Positions 1 through 8,662 of a stretch of 64,000 nucleotides of DNA are shown in pieces. Source of the DNA: Gp6-AA45 sp035652075 (GTDB lineage Bacteria > Acidobacteriota > Vicinamibacteria > Vicinamibacterales > CAVVIG01). Position 1 is the stretch's first letter. Every line of letters starts with the position of its first letter. The notes beneath the pieces are model-generated. The model saw nothing but the letters and a program-made list of their open reading frames with translations, made no database searches and had not been told where the DNA came from. The translations under genes were made by a program, and so were the position numbers. Location: contig DASREL010000085.1 of the NCBI GenBank assembly GCA_035652075.1, positions 1-64,000 on the forward strand, read 5' to 3'.

Positions 1-1310
1 CGGGGACGCTGATGACGATCGACGTCGACGGACGCACGTCGACGCACCGGTACTGGCAGCTTGAATATCCGCGCGAACGGGACGTGCGGCCGATTGCCGC
101 GAGCGAGGCGGCCGCCGCCGTGCGCGAGCGCGTGACGCGCGCGATCGAGCGCCGCCTGGTCAGCGACGTCCCGCTCGGCGCGTTCCTCAGCGGCGGCATC
201 GATTCGACGATCGTCGTCGGCGTGATGAGCCGCTTGATGTCCGAGCCGGTCAAGACATTCAGCATCGGGTTCGAAGGCGATCCGGCGTACGACGAAACGT
301 CGTACGCGCGCATGGCGGCGGATCGGTTCAAGACGGACCACACCGAGTTTCGCGTGTCGCCCGCGGCGATCGATCTCATTGACACGTTGATTTGGCATCA
401 CGACGGGCCGTTCGGCGATTCGTCCGCCGTGCCGACCTACATCGTGTCGCGGCTCACGCGGCAGAAGGTCACGGTCGTGCTCACCGGCGACGGGGGCGAC
501 GAGTTATTCGCCGGCTATCTGCGGTTTTGGGCGGCGGTGTTGTCCGAGCGGATCCCCGCGTTCGCCGGTCGGGCGGCGCACGCGGCCTTCTCGGTGCTGC
601 CGAATCCGGCCAACGAACGCCATTGGCTTGCGCGGACGAAACGCTTCTTCCAGTCGATGAACATGCCGCTCTACGACCGGATGACGCGGTGGAACGCCCT
701 CTTCTTCGACGATCTGCCGCAGCTGTTACGTCCCGAGTTCGTCGCCCAGTTGCCGCCGATCGATCGCCTGCGGTACATCGCGCGCGAACGCCCGGCGATG
801 GAAGGGCGATCGACGCTCAGCCGGGTGCTGCACGCCAACTTCACGTCGTATTTGAGCGACGATCTCCTCGTCAAAGCCGACCGCTGTACGATGGCGAATT
901 CGCTCGAAGCGCGGTCGCCGTTCCTCGATCGCGAGCTGATCGAATACGTCGCGGCATTGCCCGACGACCTGAAGCTGCGCGGCTCCCGTACGAAGGTCAT
1001 CTTGCGCCAGGCGTTCGCCGACCTGTTACCCGATCCGATCCAGCGGCGTGGAAAGATGGGCTTCGGCGTGCCACTCGGCACGTGGTTCCGCGGCGAGCTG
1101 CGCGATTACATGCGCGACGCGCTGCTGTCGCCGACCGCGCGCTATCGCGAGTGGTTGTCAGGAGCGTTCGTCGACACGCTGGTCGCGCGACATTTGGCCG
1201 GCGACGCGAACTACGGTCATCAGCTCTGGAGCCTGCTGTGCTTCGAGCAGTGGCTGCAGCTCCTGCCGCAATGGACGCGCGCGAAGCGGCCTGTGGCTCA
1301 GGTACAATAG
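1..1310 (+). CDS. asnB: Asparagine synthase (glutamine-hydrolysing), C-terminal part
   Basis: The gene enters from the left edge: the frame is open to base 1 and the visible 432 residues from the internal ATG at 12 lack the N-terminal glutaminase domain of AsnB. The ATP-pyrophosphatase domain is clear, with the P-loop SGGIDS at fragment residues 60-65, the TGDGGDELFAGY block near residue 158 and the late RSPFLD and GKMGFGVPLG segments. The family transfers an amide from glutamine to aspartate, or in polysaccharide clusters to a sugar carboxylate. It is followed after 7 nt by polysaccharide genes, so amidation of a uronic acid is possible, but that is inference from context. The family call is secure; the substrate is open. 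Confidence 0.93.
   Translation, partial: GTLMTIDVDGRTSTHRYWQLEYPRERDVRPIAASEAAAAVRERVTRAIERRLVSDVPLGAFLSGGIDSTIVVGVMSRLMSEPVKTFSIGFEGDPAYDETSYARMAADRFKTDHTEFRVSPAAIDLIDTLIWHHDGPFGDSSAVPTYIVSRLTRQKVTVVLTGDGGDELFAGYLRFWAAVLSERIPAFAGRAAHAAFSVLPNPANERHWLARTKRFFQSMNMPLYDRMTRWNALFFDDLPQLLRPEFVAQLPPIDRLRYIARERPAMEGRSTLSRVLHANFTSYLSDDLLVKADRCTMANSLEARSPFLDRELIEYVAALPDDLKLRGSRTKVILRQAFADLLPDPIQRRGKMGFGVPLGTWFRGELRDYMRDALLSPTARYREWLSGAFVDTLVARHLAGDANYGHQLWSLLCFEQWLQLLPQWTRAKRPVAQVQ
1303..1308 (+). promoter_or_regulatory. TACAAT -10 box for the sugar-phosphate transferase gene
   Basis: TACAAT overlaps the asnB stop region and ends 9 nt before the GTG at 1318. No Shine-Dalgarno sequence lies between. 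The spacing predicts a leaderless or near-leaderless transcript. Confidence 0.5.
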
Positions 1311-1317
1311 GCACTCC

Positions 1318-3192
1318 GTGTCCAATCTGACGGCGGCGTTGCAAGTCGCGGCCGGACCATTCCTGTTTGCGTTCGTAGTGTCGCTTGCGATGGTGCCCAT
1401 CGCGCGGCGGCTCGCGCACAAATTCGGATGGGTCGATCAGCCGCGCGAGGACCGATGGCATCGGCGTCCGATCGCGCGGTTCGGCGGCGCCGCGATCGGG
1501 ACGACGGTCCTGTTCGGTTTGTTCGTGTACGGCGGCTTCACCCAGATTCCGGTGCTGCTCGCGTGTGCCGGCGTCATCTTCGCCACCGGTTTGACCGACG
1601 ACGTCCTGTCGCTGAGACCGTCGACGAAGCTGGTCATCGAGATCGCAGTCGCGTCGGTATTTCTCTACTTCCGGTTCCGGCTGAACTGGACGCACTCGCT
1701 GACGGCTGACACGCTGCTGACGCTCGTGTGGGTCGTCGGCATGACGAACGCGTTCAACCTGCTCGACAACATGGACGGTCTGTGCGCCGGGCTCGCGTTG
1801 ATCGTCGGCGCCTCACTCCTCGTCAACCTCCTGCCGGCAGCGCCTGGCACCGACACGTTCTTCCAGGCCCGCTACCTGTCGCTGCTCCTCGGCGCGGCGG
1901 CTGGATTCCTGGTCTACAACTTCCACCCCGCGTCGATCTTCATGGGGGACAGCGGCAGCCTGCTGCTCGGCCTCAGCTGCGCGGCGTTGACGCTGACGCA
2001 AGGCGATCGCATCGCCGCGAAATCGAATCCGCTGTCCATCATTGCGGCACCGGTGATGGTGTTGCTGATTCCGATCTTCGATACGACCCTCGTCACGGTG
2101 TCGCGGCTGCTGTCTGGACGATCGCCGGCCGACGGCGGCCGCGATCATTCGTCGCATCGGCTGGTCGCGATTGGCTTGTCCGAGCGAACCGCCGTGGCGC
2201 TGTTGTGGCTGCTGGCCGCGGTCGGCGGCGCGCTCAGCCTGGCGATCGACTATTTCCAATTCAGCTGGATAGGCATGATCGCCGCGCTGTTCTTTCTCGC
2301 GATGGTGATCTTCGCCGTCTACCTCGCGCGCGTGCGCGTGTACGAGGCCGCCGATCCGGATTCGGTCGACCGCACGCACCTGACCCCGCTGGTCGCCGAC
2401 TTCATGTACAAGCGGCGGATCGCCGAAGTCGTGCTCGATCTATGTCTGGTCGCGATGGCGTACTACGCGGCGTACCGGCTACGGTTCGAAGGATCTGACT
2501 TCAACGTCAACTTCACGTCGTTCTACCGATCGCTGCCGCTGGTCGTCGCGGCCCAGATGCTCGCGTTGTTTGCCGTCGGCATCTATCGTGGCGTGTGGCG
2601 CTATTTCGGCATGCCCGACGCGATCGTCGTCGTCAAGGGCGTCGTCCTCGGAGTGGTGGGCGCGCAGTTGGCGATTCTGTACGCCCTGCGGTTCGAAGGG
2701 TATTCGCGGACCGTGTTTGCGATTGACGCCGTCCTGTTGGCGATCTTCCTGATCGCCAGCCGAGCGTCGTTCCGGCTGATCGGCGAGACGGTGCAGCGCA
2801 ATCGCAATGCCGCTACGCGCGTTGTGATCTACGGCGCCGGCGACGGCGGTTCGCTCGTCGTCCGTGAACTGCTGAAATCGGCCGAAACACGGTATCGCGT
2901 CATCGGCTTCGTCGACGACGATCCGCGAAAGCAGCGCATGCGCGTGCAGGGCTACGCGGTCCTCGGCGGCTACGACGCGCTCGCCTCGCTCGTGTCGAGC
3001 GGGGTCGTCGACGCGGTGGTGATCAGCGCGCGCATCATCGCCGTCGATCGGATTTCGGATCTCGAGACGCTGTGCTCGACCCACGGCGTGTCGCTCGCGC
3101 GGCTTCACATCGGCCTCGTCCCGATCACCGCGGCGTCCGAAGCGGCGCAGCCCGACACGCGGCTGCCACACTTCCGGCAGAACGCCTCGTAA
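1318..3192 (+). CDS. WecA/MraY-type sugar-1-phosphate transferase fused to a CapD-like membrane and nucleotide-binding module
   Basis: The 624-residue product starts at GTG 1318, chosen because the -10 box lies just upstream and the N-terminal membrane helix begins there. Residues 1 to about 340 are a polytopic glycosyltransferase-4 domain of the WecA/TarO type, with DNMDG near 150, MGDSGS near 209, FDTTL near 254 and DHSSHRL near 279; this family attaches a sugar phosphate to undecaprenyl phosphate and starts glycan synthesis in the inner membrane. From about residue 360 there are four more helices and a Rossmann-like domain beginning VVIYGAGDGG near 502, as in the N-terminal half of CapD/WbpM-type epimerases, but the catalytic epimerase domain is absent. 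There is no stop or start between the halves. Confidence 0.85.
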   Translation: MSNLTAALQVAAGPFLFAFVVSLAMVPIARRLAHKFGWVDQPREDRWHRRPIARFGGAAIGTTVLFGLFVYGGFTQIPVLLACAGVIFATGLTDDVLSLRPSTKLVIEIAVASVFLYFRFRLNWTHSLTADTLLTLVWVVGMTNAFNLLDNMDGLCAGLALIVGASLLVNLLPAAPGTDTFFQARYLSLLLGAAAGFLVYNFHPASIFMGDSGSLLLGLSCAALTLTQGDRIAAKSNPLSIIAAPVMVLLIPIFDTTLVTVSRLLSGRSPADGGRDHSSHRLVAIGLSERTAVALLWLLAAVGGALSLAIDYFQFSWIGMIAALFFLAMVIFAVYLARVRVYEAADPDSVDRTHLTPLVADFMYKRRIAEVVLDLCLVAMAYYAAYRLRFEGSDFNVNFTSFYRSLPLVVAAQMLALFAVGIYRGVWRYFGMPDAIVVVKGVVLGVVGAQLAILYALRFEGYSRTVFAIDAVLLAIFLIASRASFRLIGETVQRNRNAATRVVIYGAGDGGSLVVRELLKSAETRYRVIGFVDDDPRKQRMRVQGYAVLGGYDALASLVSSGVVDAVVISARIIAVDRISDLETLCSTHGVSLARLHIGLVPITAASEAAQPDTRLPHFRQNAS

Positions 3193-3240
3193 CCCGCCCT
3201 GCTGCTCGACTGGCTCAAGCTCGATTTTCATCCCGCCTCG

Positions 3241-3990
3241 GTGGCGAGCATCGTCATGCTCGTTGCGGTGGGCGTGGTGTTGCTCTACTCACGGTGGTGG
3301 AAGTGGGGACGCCGGTGGCTGACCGCCGTTGCGCTCGGCTATTGGGTGATTTCGATTCCAGCGGGCGCGGCGCTCCTCGCGCGCCCGATCGCGAGGTTCG
3401 ACCGCGTCGAGGCCGCCGCTGACGCCCGCGGGGCGACCGCCATCGTGATGCTCGGCGGCGGCATTTTGACGCACGGATCGGGCGATCTCGCGCTCGACGA
3501 TTTGTTGACGAGCGCGCCACGGATCCTCGAGACGGCGCGTCTGTACCGGCTGCTCGGGCAGCCGCTCGTCATCGTTTCCGGCGGCAATACCGGTCAGCGC
3601 ACGCCACCACGCACCGAAGCGGCGGCGTATCGCCGTGCGCTACTCAACCTGGGCGTTCCGAGCGACCGCATCGTGCTCGAAGAGTCGTCGATGACGACGA
3701 GAGATGAAGCGGTGGACGTCAAACCGCTGCTGGCGGCGCATGGCGTGACGCGCTTCGTGCTCGTGACGAGCCCCATCCACATGGCACGTAGCCTCAGCGT
3801 GTTTCGCGCCGTCGGGTTGTCGGCGGTGCCGTCGGTATCCGCCCTTCGCAGCGGCGCGGAGCGGCCGGCGTGGTCGCCGATTCCTGATCGTGATTCGCTG
3901 CTGTTGTCCGACGCCGTGATCTACGAGGCGCTCGCGCGCGTGTGGTATCTCGCGCACGGATGGCTCGATACCGGCGGTCATGCGGCCTGA
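3241..3990 (+). CDS. DUF218 (YdcF/ElyC-like) membrane protein
   Basis: A 249-residue protein with one or two N-terminal membrane helices followed by a DUF218 domain. Its signatures are IVMLGGGI near residue 70, VSGGN near 114, a TTRDEA block near 152 and TSPIHMARS near 178. The family includes E. coli ElyC and SanA, tied to envelope glycan metabolism, though the chemistry is not settled. GTG at 3241 is used here, but the frame is open back to 3193 and a CTG at 3199 would add a plausible longer first helix. The 3' end overlaps the next gene by 11 nt, so the two are probably co-transcribed. The family is clear; the role in this cluster is inferred from position. Confidence 0.8.
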   Translation: MASIVMLVAVGVVLLYSRWWKWGRRWLTAVALGYWVISIPAGAALLARPIARFDRVEAAADARGATAIVMLGGGILTHGSGDLALDDLLTSAPRILETARLYRLLGQPLVIVSGGNTGQRTPPRTEAAAYRRALLNLGVPSDRIVLEESSMTTRDEAVDVKPLLAAHGVTRFVLVTSPIHMARSLSVFRAVGLSAVPSVSALRSGAERPAWSPIPDRDSLLLSDAVIYEALARVWYLAHGWLDTGGHAA

Positions 3991-5449
3991 CCGCGTTCGC
4001 CTCGCGATCCTGTTGCTGCTCGCCGGTGCGTATCGCGTGTCGCTGCTCGGACGCGGCGCTGTCGCGTTCGTCGACGAAACGCTGTATTTCAAGGCTGCAA
4101 TGGCGCTGCGCGCGCTGGCGGCCGGCCACGTTCGGGTTGCGGTCTTCGACCTCGTGACGAACAACGCGCGGCCGGGCGATGCGCTCTTGAAACTGATTCC
4201 TGCGTCGCTGCAGGCGATCGCGCTGACGATGGGATATCCCGTCCTGGACCCGACATCGCTGTTGATCCCGACTGCCTGCAACGTGCTCGTATCGTTGATC
4301 CTGTTGTGGATCGTCTATCGCCTGTGCCTGGTCTGGACGGCGGGCGATGAAGCGGTATCGCTGACCGTCGCCGCCGTGTACGCCATGCTTCCGAGCTCGA
4401 ACGTGTACATCCGGCATCTGTTTCCGTACGACTGGGCGTTGACGGTCGCGCTGGCAGTGCTGTGGGGCATCGTGGCGCTGGAGATGACTGGTGGTCGTGT
4501 CGCCGCGCTGGCGTTCCTCGCCGGGTCGGTGGCCGTCATCTATCCGGGCTACTACCCGTTGGTCGGCGTCCTCGCGGTCGCGCTGCTCGTCCGCCGTGCG
4601 CCGATTGTTATCGTTGCCGCGGGTCTCGCCGCGCCGGTGCTGATGACCGAAGCGCTCGCCCGGTGGGCCGGGTTCTCGTATCTTGCGAGCGCGCGCGAAT
4701 TGAGCGGCACGATTGTCGGCGGATCGTTCGACGAAGGATGGGTGTTTCTTCCGCGCTATCTCATCGAGGTCGACCGCGCCGGCGGGATCGTCCTGATCGC
4801 CGGCGCCATTGCCTTTGCGGCAGTGTTCGTCCGCCAGTTGACGCGATCGCGGCACGTGCCGGTCGTGCACTGGATTCTCGCGGCGGCTGCGACCGGTTGG
4901 GCGTGGCAGGCGATTCTCTCGTCGGCGGCGAGGAAGATGGTCCTGTACGGACGGCTCATACATCCGTGGATTGCGTTGCTGGCCATCGCGCTCGCCGTCG
5001 CGCTCCACGCCATTCCGTCCCGTCAATTCAAGCTCGCGTGTTGTCAGCTCGCGCTCCTCGCGGCGCTTGTCGGGTTGGCGATTACCGGAGCGCAATACAA
5101 TCACCTCGCGTATCCGCGCGACGTACTGCACGCCCTCGCGGTCGATCCATCGGCGGCGCCGCCGGCGCGTCGCGTGTGCGAATTCGAGCTGACGCAACTG
5201 TACGAAGCACCGCCGCCGGCGCGTCGCGAGACGAGATCGCGCCCCACCGACCGGCTGCTGATGATCAACATGTGCCAGGGCAACCCGACCGCCGACCGCG
5301 TCGCCGGCGTGCCGTCGACCGCCGTGCCGGTGTTCGATGGGCCGCACTTCGAGCAGTATCCGGCGTACCAATTCGAAGGGTACACGCCATCTCAGCGCGC
5401 GATGCTGCGCGCGCGCGATTACCGAGTCGCGGTGTACGAACTGCGATGA
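3980..5449 (+). CDS. Polytopic membrane glycosyltransferase (GT-C type, putative)
   Basis: A 489-residue, strongly hydrophobic protein with about ten predicted membrane helices. An acidic FVDET motif at residues 31-35 sits in the first periplasmic loop, where GT-C glycosyltransferases that use polyprenyl-phosphate sugars keep catalytic acidic residues. A soluble C-terminal segment of roughly 100 residues follows the last helix. It overlaps the DUF218 gene by 11 nt and runs convergently into the O-antigen ligase gene. Transfer of a sugar onto a lipid-linked glycan on the outer face of the inner membrane is inferred from topology and context. I cannot name a closer family. Confidence 0.6.
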   Translation: MRPDRVRLAILLLLAGAYRVSLLGRGAVAFVDETLYFKAAMALRALAAGHVRVAVFDLVTNNARPGDALLKLIPASLQAIALTMGYPVLDPTSLLIPTACNVLVSLILLWIVYRLCLVWTAGDEAVSLTVAAVYAMLPSSNVYIRHLFPYDWALTVALAVLWGIVALEMTGGRVAALAFLAGSVAVIYPGYYPLVGVLAVALLVRRAPIVIVAAGLAAPVLMTEALARWAGFSYLASARELSGTIVGGSFDEGWVFLPRYLIEVDRAGGIVLIAGAIAFAAVFVRQLTRSRHVPVVHWILAAAATGWAWQAILSSAARKMVLYGRLIHPWIALLAIALAVALHAIPSRQFKLACCQLALLAALVGLAITGAQYNHLAYPRDVLHALAVDPSAAPPARRVCEFELTQLYEAPPPARRETRSRPTDRLLMINMCQGNPTADRVAGVPSTAVPVFDGPHFEQYPAYQFEGYTPSQRAMLRARDYRVAVYELR

Positions 5450-5469
5450 AGCTCTCGGTAATCGAGCTT
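5449..5469. terminator. Short hairpin between convergent genes
   Basis: AAGCTC at 5449-5454 pairs with GAGCTT at 5464-5469 across a 9-nt loop, abutting the stop at 5447-5449. The stem is only 6 bp with no U-run beyond two bases, so terminator activity is uncertain. Confidence 0.3.
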
Positions 5470-5481
5470 TCGCGCGCAGCC

Positions 5482-7365
5482 TCACGGGATCGCGCTGCTG
5501 ATCGTGACGTCACGCATTTCGATGAGCGCGACGTTGGGATCGGCCGGCATCGATCCATCACGATTCAGCACGCTCATATTGATCCGCTGATAGGCCATCA
5601 GCGGCGCCGCGCCGGGTAATTCGACATGGACGGTCGTCCAATCGCGACCGACGACGGTCCAGTGCTGCGAAAAACCGGGCTCCTGATCGACGACGAGCAT
5701 CGATGCGTGCCCGCGGTTGTCAGGCGCGAGCCGCATGGTGATCTCGAGGCCTGTCACTTTCGGCCCGATGTAGATCGCCGCAAATGCGGTCATGTCGCGC
5801 ACACGGCCCTCGGCGCCCGTCCGCCATTCGCCGAAGCCATCCTGGCCGGGCCGCAGACGCAGCCGCGGCGTCTCTGGTCGCAGCGGCAGCGATACCACGA
5901 GCAGCGCGGCCGCGATCCATGCGACACGGGTGCTGCGTGGCGTGGACCGATCGCGCACCGAGGTACTGATCGGTACTCGCGACGCGATCGCGCCGGCGCC
6001 GAGGAGCATCCAGAACGGAATCGCCGCTTCGCGGACGAGGAACGGATGGCCGCTCAGCGATGTGATCAGGAAGACCGCGGCGCCGACGAGCAGCCCGGCG
6101 CTGACGAAATCGCGTGATCGGTCGGCGACCGATCCGGCCATCGGCCGCAGCAGCACGAACAGCCACCAGGCAAAGGCCGCAAATCCGGCGAGACCGATCT
6201 CCGCCGCGATCTGCAGGTAGTAGTCGTGCGCGTTTTCGTTGCCGTACAGGACGCCGAGCCGCGGCGTCAGGATCAGCCGCGAGAAATCGTAATAGCGGCC
6301 GATCCCAAGACCGAAGATCGGCCGCGCGGCGATCATCCGCAGGCTCGTGACGGTGAATTCCTGCCGCAGTTCCGACCCGCTGCCGAATCCGGCTCGCGCG
6401 AGCACGGCGATCGCGAGGCCACCGACGAGGATCGCGAGCGCCCATGTTGCGCGCCGATCGATGCGCATCCGGCGCCGTGCTGCAACGAGCGCGGCGCCGA
6501 TCGGCACCGCCGTCGCGCCGACAAACGCCGATCGCGATCCGGTCAGCGTCAGTCCGACCGCGAGCAGTCCCACCGTCCCGAGCCACACCCGGCGGCGTGT
6601 GCCCCGCGTGCTCGCCGCCATGCCGGCGCCGAGCCCGATCAACATCGCGAAATACGATCCCGCGGCGTTCACGTCGGTGACGTGTGCCGCGAAACGCCCG
6701 TTCGGCAGACGCACATGCCGGACGAACACGTCAGGCAGGAGTCCCGTCGCGAGCAGCATCGTCAACAGCGCCGCGATCGCGCCGCCACAGCCGAGCGCTT
6801 CGATGATCGCAATCGCGAGCCGCGGGGCGGCTTCCGCCATGTCCACGATCGCGAGCGTCAACAGCACCCCCTCGATCAGCATCACCGCGGCGACGACGCC
6901 TGTCGTGTCGGCGGTCCACAGATACCAGTGCGACAACGCATGCATCGTCGACGCGAATTCCTGCGGTGCGACGGCATGGACCTCAATCGCCAGCGCCGCG
7001 CTTGATGTCACGAGAATGGCGATCAACACGATCGCTGCGGGCAGCAGGCGACGGAGCAGCGGCCCGGCCGGCCGCGGTCCGCGTCGCACGAGCCATCCCG
7101 CAAGCACCGCAAGAACGAGCGCTTCGATCGCGCGCAGGATCGGCCACTCCGCCGCGACCACCGAAAGATTGACCACGGGACCGACGGCCGCGATCGCGAC
7201 GAGCATTTCGCGCGGCCACACGAGCGCAGCTATCGCGACGATGGTGGCGGCGACCGGAATCCAGGTGGGGAAGTAGGCGTTCGTGTAGACGGTTGCAAGC
7301 GCGGCAAGCGCGAGCGCTGCGAGCGCCCATCGGCCGCCTTGCTGCAGGCGCGCTTGTAGTGACAA
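5482..7365 (-). CDS. O-antigen ligase/polymerase-like membrane protein with a C-terminal extracytoplasmic domain
   Basis: The 627-residue protein starts at TTG 7365. Ten to twelve hydrophobic segments fill residues 1 to about 460. The central part, around residues 200-420, with a long periplasmic loop and the segment NAHDYYLQIAAEIG, matches the Wzy_C/WaaL family, which ligates or polymerises lipid-linked glycans on the periplasmic side. About 140 residues after the last helix look like a soluble beta-rich domain, more than is usual for WaaL. The TTG start is supported by a TACGAT hexamer 10 nt upstream. The gene is divergent from the PseC-like aminotransferase. The family is likely; ligase and polymerase cannot be told apart by eye. 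Confidence 0.75.
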   Translation of the reverse strand: MSLQARLQQGGRWALAALALAALATVYTNAYFPTWIPVAATIVAIAALVWPREMLVAIAAVGPVVNLSVVAAEWPILRAIEALVLAVLAGWLVRRGPRPAGPLLRRLLPAAIVLIAILVTSSAALAIEVHAVAPQEFASTMHALSHWYLWTADTTGVVAAVMLIEGVLLTLAIVDMAEAAPRLAIAIIEALGCGGAIAALLTMLLATGLLPDVFVRHVRLPNGRFAAHVTDVNAAGSYFAMLIGLGAGMAASTRGTRRRVWLGTVGLLAVGLTLTGSRSAFVGATAVPIGAALVAARRRMRIDRRATWALAILVGGLAIAVLARAGFGSGSELRQEFTVTSLRMIAARPIFGLGIGRYYDFSRLILTPRLGVLYGNENAHDYYLQIAAEIGLAGFAAFAWWLFVLLRPMAGSVADRSRDFVSAGLLVGAAVFLITSLSGHPFLVREAAIPFWMLLGAGAIASRVPISTSVRDRSTPRSTRVAWIAAALLVVSLPLRPETPRLRLRPGQDGFGEWRTGAEGRVRDMTAFAAIYIGPKVTGLEITMRLAPDNRGHASMLVVDQEPGFSQHWTVVGRDWTTVHVELPGAAPLMAYQRINMSVLNRDGSMPADPNVALIEMRDVTISSAIP

Positions 7366-7375
7366 GAGCGACTCG

Positions 7376-7381
7376 ATCGTA
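7376..7381 (-). promoter_or_regulatory. TACGAT -10 box for the O-antigen ligase-like gene
   Basis: TACGAT on the minus strand ends 10 nt before the TTG start at 7365. It faces the opposite box at 7392-7397 with 10 bp between them, so the two divergent promoters must share upstream DNA. Confidence 0.45.
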
Positions 7382-7391
7382 CCACACCTGC

Positions 7392-7397
7392 TAGACT
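7392..7397 (+). promoter_or_regulatory. TAGACT -10 box for the PseC-like gene
   Basis: TAGACT ends 10 nt before the TTG start at 7408, with no Shine-Dalgarno sequence between. Confidence 0.45.
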
Positions 7398-7407
7398 AAC
7401 CAGTCGA

Positions 7408-8634
7408 TTGGCCTCCCACACGCATGCCACGCTCGCGATTCACGGCGGAACGCCTGTCCGCACAACGCTGCTGCCGTACGGTCGTCACGAGATCGATGAC
7501 GACGATGTCGCGGCGGTCGCCCGTGTGCTCCGATCCGACTGGCTGACCAGCGGTCCCGACGTCGACGAGTTCGAGCGAGTGCTCGCCCACACCGTCGGCG
7601 CACCACATGCCGTGGCGGTCAGCAGCGGGACCGCGGCGCTTCATGCCGCGATGTTCGCGCTCGGTGTCGGACCCGGCGACGAGGTGATCGTCCCGACGAT
7701 GACGTTTGCGGCGACCGCAAACGCCGTCGTCTATCAGGGCGGCACGCCGGTCTTCGCGGACGTCGATCCCGACACGCTGCTCGTCACGGTGGATCGCCTC
7801 GCATCGAAAATCTCCGACCGAACGAAGGCCATCGTCGCGGTCGATTACGCCGGCCAGCCGTGCGACTACGATGCGATTCGGACGCTCGTCGGATCGCGGC
7901 CGATCGCGATCGTGGCGGATGCGTGCCACGCGATCGGTGCACGCGATCGCGATCGTCCCGTCGGGACGCTTGCCGACCTGACGGCGTTCAGTTTTCATCC
8001 GGTCAAACACATCACGACGGCCGAAGGCGGCGCGATCGCGACGGCCGACGCCTCGCTCGCGCGACGGATGCGGATGTTCCGCAACCACGGCATCACGGTC
8101 GACCATCGGCAGCGCAGCCAGCAGGCGTCGTGGGAATACGCCATCGACGAGCTCGGCTACAACTATCGCCTCACGGACGTGCAGTGCGCGCTCGGGCTGA
8201 GCCAACTGCCGAAACTTGCCGCGCGGGTGGCGCGACGTCAGGCGATCGCACGCGACTACCTGCGCGCGTGTGCGGACCTGCCAGAGGTACGGCCGCTGGC
8301 GCTTCGCGACGGCGTCAACCACGCATACCATCTCTTCGTCGTGCGCATCGATTTCGCGCGGCTGGCGTGCGACCGCGCGCAGCTGTTCGCCGCGCTGCGG
8401 CGCGAGGGGATCGGTGTCAACGTCCACTACATTCCGGTGCACCTGCATCCGTACTATCGCCGCCGATTCAGCACCGGGCCAGGCTTGTGTCCGACAGCGG
8501 AGGCGGCGTACGAAGAGATGCTGTCGCTCCCGATGTTTCCGGCGATGACGGCGCGCGACATCACCGACGTCGTCGATGCGATGCGCAAAGTCCTCAGCGC
8601 ATTTCGACAAGAGCCCGGTGCACGCCGAGGTTGA
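7408..8634 (+). CDS. PseC-like nucleotide-sugar 4-aminotransferase (DegT/DnrJ/EryC1 family)
   Basis: A 408-residue PLP enzyme of aspartate aminotransferase fold. Visible signatures are SDWLTSGP near residue 45, SSGTAALHAA near 72, the YAGQPCDYDA block typical of PseC, and the PLP lysine K200 in FHPVKHITTAEGG. PseC-type enzymes aminate C4 of a UDP-4-keto-6-deoxy-HexNAc using glutamate, on the way to pseudaminic acid or other 4-amino sugars. No PseB dehydratase or later pathway genes are in the window, so the final sugar is unknown. The TTG start is supported by the -10 box. It converges on the coiled-coil gene at 8663, 28 nt beyond its stop. Confidence 0.88.
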   Translation: MASHTHATLAIHGGTPVRTTLLPYGRHEIDDDDVAAVARVLRSDWLTSGPDVDEFERVLAHTVGAPHAVAVSSGTAALHAAMFALGVGPGDEVIVPTMTFAATANAVVYQGGTPVFADVDPDTLLVTVDRLASKISDRTKAIVAVDYAGQPCDYDAIRTLVGSRPIAIVADACHAIGARDRDRPVGTLADLTAFSFHPVKHITTAEGGAIATADASLARRMRMFRNHGITVDHRQRSQQASWEYAIDELGYNYRLTDVQCALGLSQLPKLAARVARRQAIARDYLRACADLPEVRPLALRDGVNHAYHLFVVRIDFARLACDRAQLFAALRREGIGVNVHYIPVHLHPYYRRRFSTGPGLCPTAEAAYEEMLSLPMFPAMTARDITDVVDAMRKVLSAFRQEPGARRG

Positions 8635-8662
8635 ACAGGCCGAGGATTCGTGCGGCAGGGGG

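Noticed and set aside
1048..3192. Start of the transferase gene at 1048
   Set aside because: The first 90 codons overlap asnB in another frame and have no homology; the box and helix support GTG 1318.
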